6,231 bases of DNA from Anaerolineaceae bacterium (GTDB lineage Bacteria; Chloroflexota; Anaerolineae; Anaerolineales; Anaerolineaceae), in assembly GCA_027348305.1 (NCBI GenBank), contig DAIEPS010000113.1:1-6231 (forward strand), read 5' to 3'. Positions 5,344-6,231 of the stretch are shown here, one piece after another; position 1 is the first letter of the stretch, and each line of letters opens with the position of its first letter. The notes below the pieces were generated by a model. That model saw nothing but the letters and a program-made list of their open reading frames with translations. It did no database searches and had not been told where the DNA came from. The position numbers and the translations under genes were made by a program.

Positions 5344-6033
5344 ATGCCAGATCATCCAGAGATATACCGAAGCCAGGCTGAACAATACGAAGCCCTTGTC
5401 TCAAGAGAAGATTATCAAGGCCGGCTGTTGCCAGCCTTGCAAGAGATCACTTCATTCAACAACAAACAAGTTGTTGAATTTGGCGCCGGAACAGGCAGGC
5501 TGACCACCCTGGTCGCCCCGCTCGCCAGGTTCATCCACGCCTTTGATAGCTCTCAGCACATGCTTGACCTGGCCGCTCAGAAACTTAGCCTGAGTGGAGC
5601 GACAAACTGGCATACCCAAACCGCGGATCACCGCCGCGTCCCTGCCGCGGATCACTCTGCCGATGTGATCCTTTCAGGTTGGAGTGTGTGTTATGTGGTT
5701 GTTGACCACCCCCAGGGTTGGCAGGCTGAGATCGACAAAGTATTGACAGAAATGAAGCGTATCCTGGTTCCCGGGGGAAAGACCCTCCTGATCGAAACTC
5801 TCGGTACCGGGTTTGGGGAGCCGCATGCACCCGAACATCTGGTCGAGTATTTCTCCTACCTTGAATCCCACGGCTTCACGCGCACCTGGCTGCGAACGGA
5901 TTACCGTTTTGAGACCATCGAGATCGCCAGGGAACTCACCAAATTCTTCTTCGGCGAAGCCATGCTTGAAAAGATCCTCAGCGACTCGCGAGGCATCACT
6001 CTACCCGAGTGCACCGGCATCTGGTCGAGATAA
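5344..6033 (+). CDS. Class I SAM-dependent methyltransferase
   Basis: The protein has 229 residues. The N-terminal YRSQAEQYEALVSRED (8-23) is the capping helix common in small-molecule methyltransferases. Motif I is VVEFGAGTGRLT (43-54), the acidic ribose-binding position is D68 in HAFDSS, followed by MLDLAAQKL (73-81), and ADHSADVILSGWSVCYV (102-118) supplies the motif II/III region. MKRILVPGGKTLLIETLG (137-154) is the motif IV strand and turn. The segment after 160 forms the typical C-terminal EYFSYLESHGFTRTWLRTDYRF strand-helix region. The acceptor is unknown. GGAG seven bases before the ATG supports the start. The gene lies 26 bp after the B3/B4 gene and looks like the last member of that cluster. 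It differs clearly from the methyltransferase at 1603-2307, so the two are not recent duplicates. Confidence 0.88.
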   Translation: MPDHPEIYRSQAEQYEALVSREDYQGRLLPALQEITSFNNKQVVEFGAGTGRLTTLVAPLARFIHAFDSSQHMLDLAAQKLSLSGATNWHTQTADHRRVPAADHSADVILSGWSVCYVVVDHPQGWQAEIDKVLTEMKRILVPGGKTLLIETLGTGFGEPHAPEHLVEYFSYLESHGFTRTWLRTDYRFETIEIARELTKFFFGEAMLEKILSDSRGITLPECTGIWSR

Positions 6034-6231
6034 AATGAATTCTCCCCGTAGCAAGCTAAAGGATATTAAGTTCGGTTATCGTGTATGAGCTAGTAATACA
6101 CTCAATTACACCGGCCTCTCCCCTGCCCCTCTCCATCCGCGGGATGGAGAGGGGTAAGCCCCCACACGCGAAGCGTAGGGGGTGGGGTGAGGCGTAATTA
6201 CTAACCTTTTCTCGCAGCAAACTTCGGGAAA
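6034..6231. other. Non-coding tail with palindromic repeat
   Basis: No reading frame with a ribosome binding site or recognisable product starts in these 198 bases. The first 80 are AT-leaning with a weak 6-bp dyad (GTGTAT 6081-6086, ATACAC 6096-6101). The remainder is dominated by a C/G-rich nested palindrome. No classical T-run terminator for the preceding methyltransferase is visible, so the palindrome itself may end transcription. Confidence 0.6.
6104..6201. repeat. Nested palindromic (REP/MITE-like) element with flanking direct repeats
   Basis: An outer stem, GCCTCTCCCC (6114-6123) against GGGGTGAGGC (6184-6193), matches at 9 of 10 positions. Inside are two hairpins. The first is a perfect 13-bp stem (6126-6138 with 6142-6154, loop GCG). 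The second joins CCCCC (6159-6163) to GGGGG (6178-6182) with an inner ACGC/GCGT helix and a GAA loop. Together they make a three-way junction of about 80 bp. AATTAC occurs immediately outside on both sides (6104-6109 and 6196-6201), as a target-site duplication would. There is no coding capacity, so any movement would need an enzyme encoded elsewhere. Confidence 0.6.

Noticed and set aside
5621..5655. Two copies of CCGCGGATCAC 24 bp apart in the second methyltransferase gene
   Set aside because: They encode part of a normal-length motif II region (ADH...ADH) in frame, without an insertion relative to the expected fold, so they look like chance or minor duplication.

Overview
This 6.2 kb window is bacterial chromosomal DNA of moderate GC content with compact gene spacing and ordinary Shine-Dalgarno sites. 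The gene styles (a short NfeD paired with a slipin, a UPF0173 hydrolase, a free-standing B3/B4 domain, several small class I methyltransferases) and the C/G-rich palindromic repeat at the right end would fit a Chloroflexota (Anaerolineae-like) genome. That placement is an impression from sequence style; no rRNA or marker gene is present to confirm it.

Left part (1-2307, all on the minus strand, read right to left): a small class I SAM-dependent methyltransferase (1603-2307), a UPF0173-type metallo-beta-lactamase-fold hydrolase (854-1537) with its own sigma70-like promoter in the gap before it, and a membrane-anchored Mrr-like endonuclease (761 down to the window edge, 3' end missing). The leader of the nuclease gene can fold into a long hairpin that pairs both its Shine-Dalgarno sequence and its start codon. 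This is the most striking non-coding signal in the window.

Middle (2308-4165): a 268-bp divergent control region with a perfect TATAAT box and an upstream dyad feeds a two-gene plus-strand operon. It encodes a short NfeD protein (2576-3166) and a stomatin/slipin-type SPFH protein (3202-4104). The operon closes with a textbook intrinsic terminator (14-bp stem, 4129-4165). NfeD and slipin are a classic conserved pair thought to act together in membrane organisation.

Right part (4174-6033, plus strand): three closely spaced genes encode a RimI-like GNAT acetyltransferase, a stand-alone B3/B4 domain protein related to the editing module of phenylalanyl-tRNA synthetase beta, and a second class I methyltransferase. 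The spacing (19 and 26 bp) suggests one transcript, but no convincing promoter is visible between the terminator and the first of these genes. The last 198 bp are non-coding and carry a compact nested palindrome (6114-6193) between 6-bp direct repeats, resembling a REP or miniature-transposon-type repeat.

I see no CRISPR array, tRNA or rRNA gene, transposase or phage gene. No complete novel defence system is evident. The items most worth following up are the nuclease leader hairpin, the B3/B4-GNAT-methyltransferase cassette and the terminal palindromic element.
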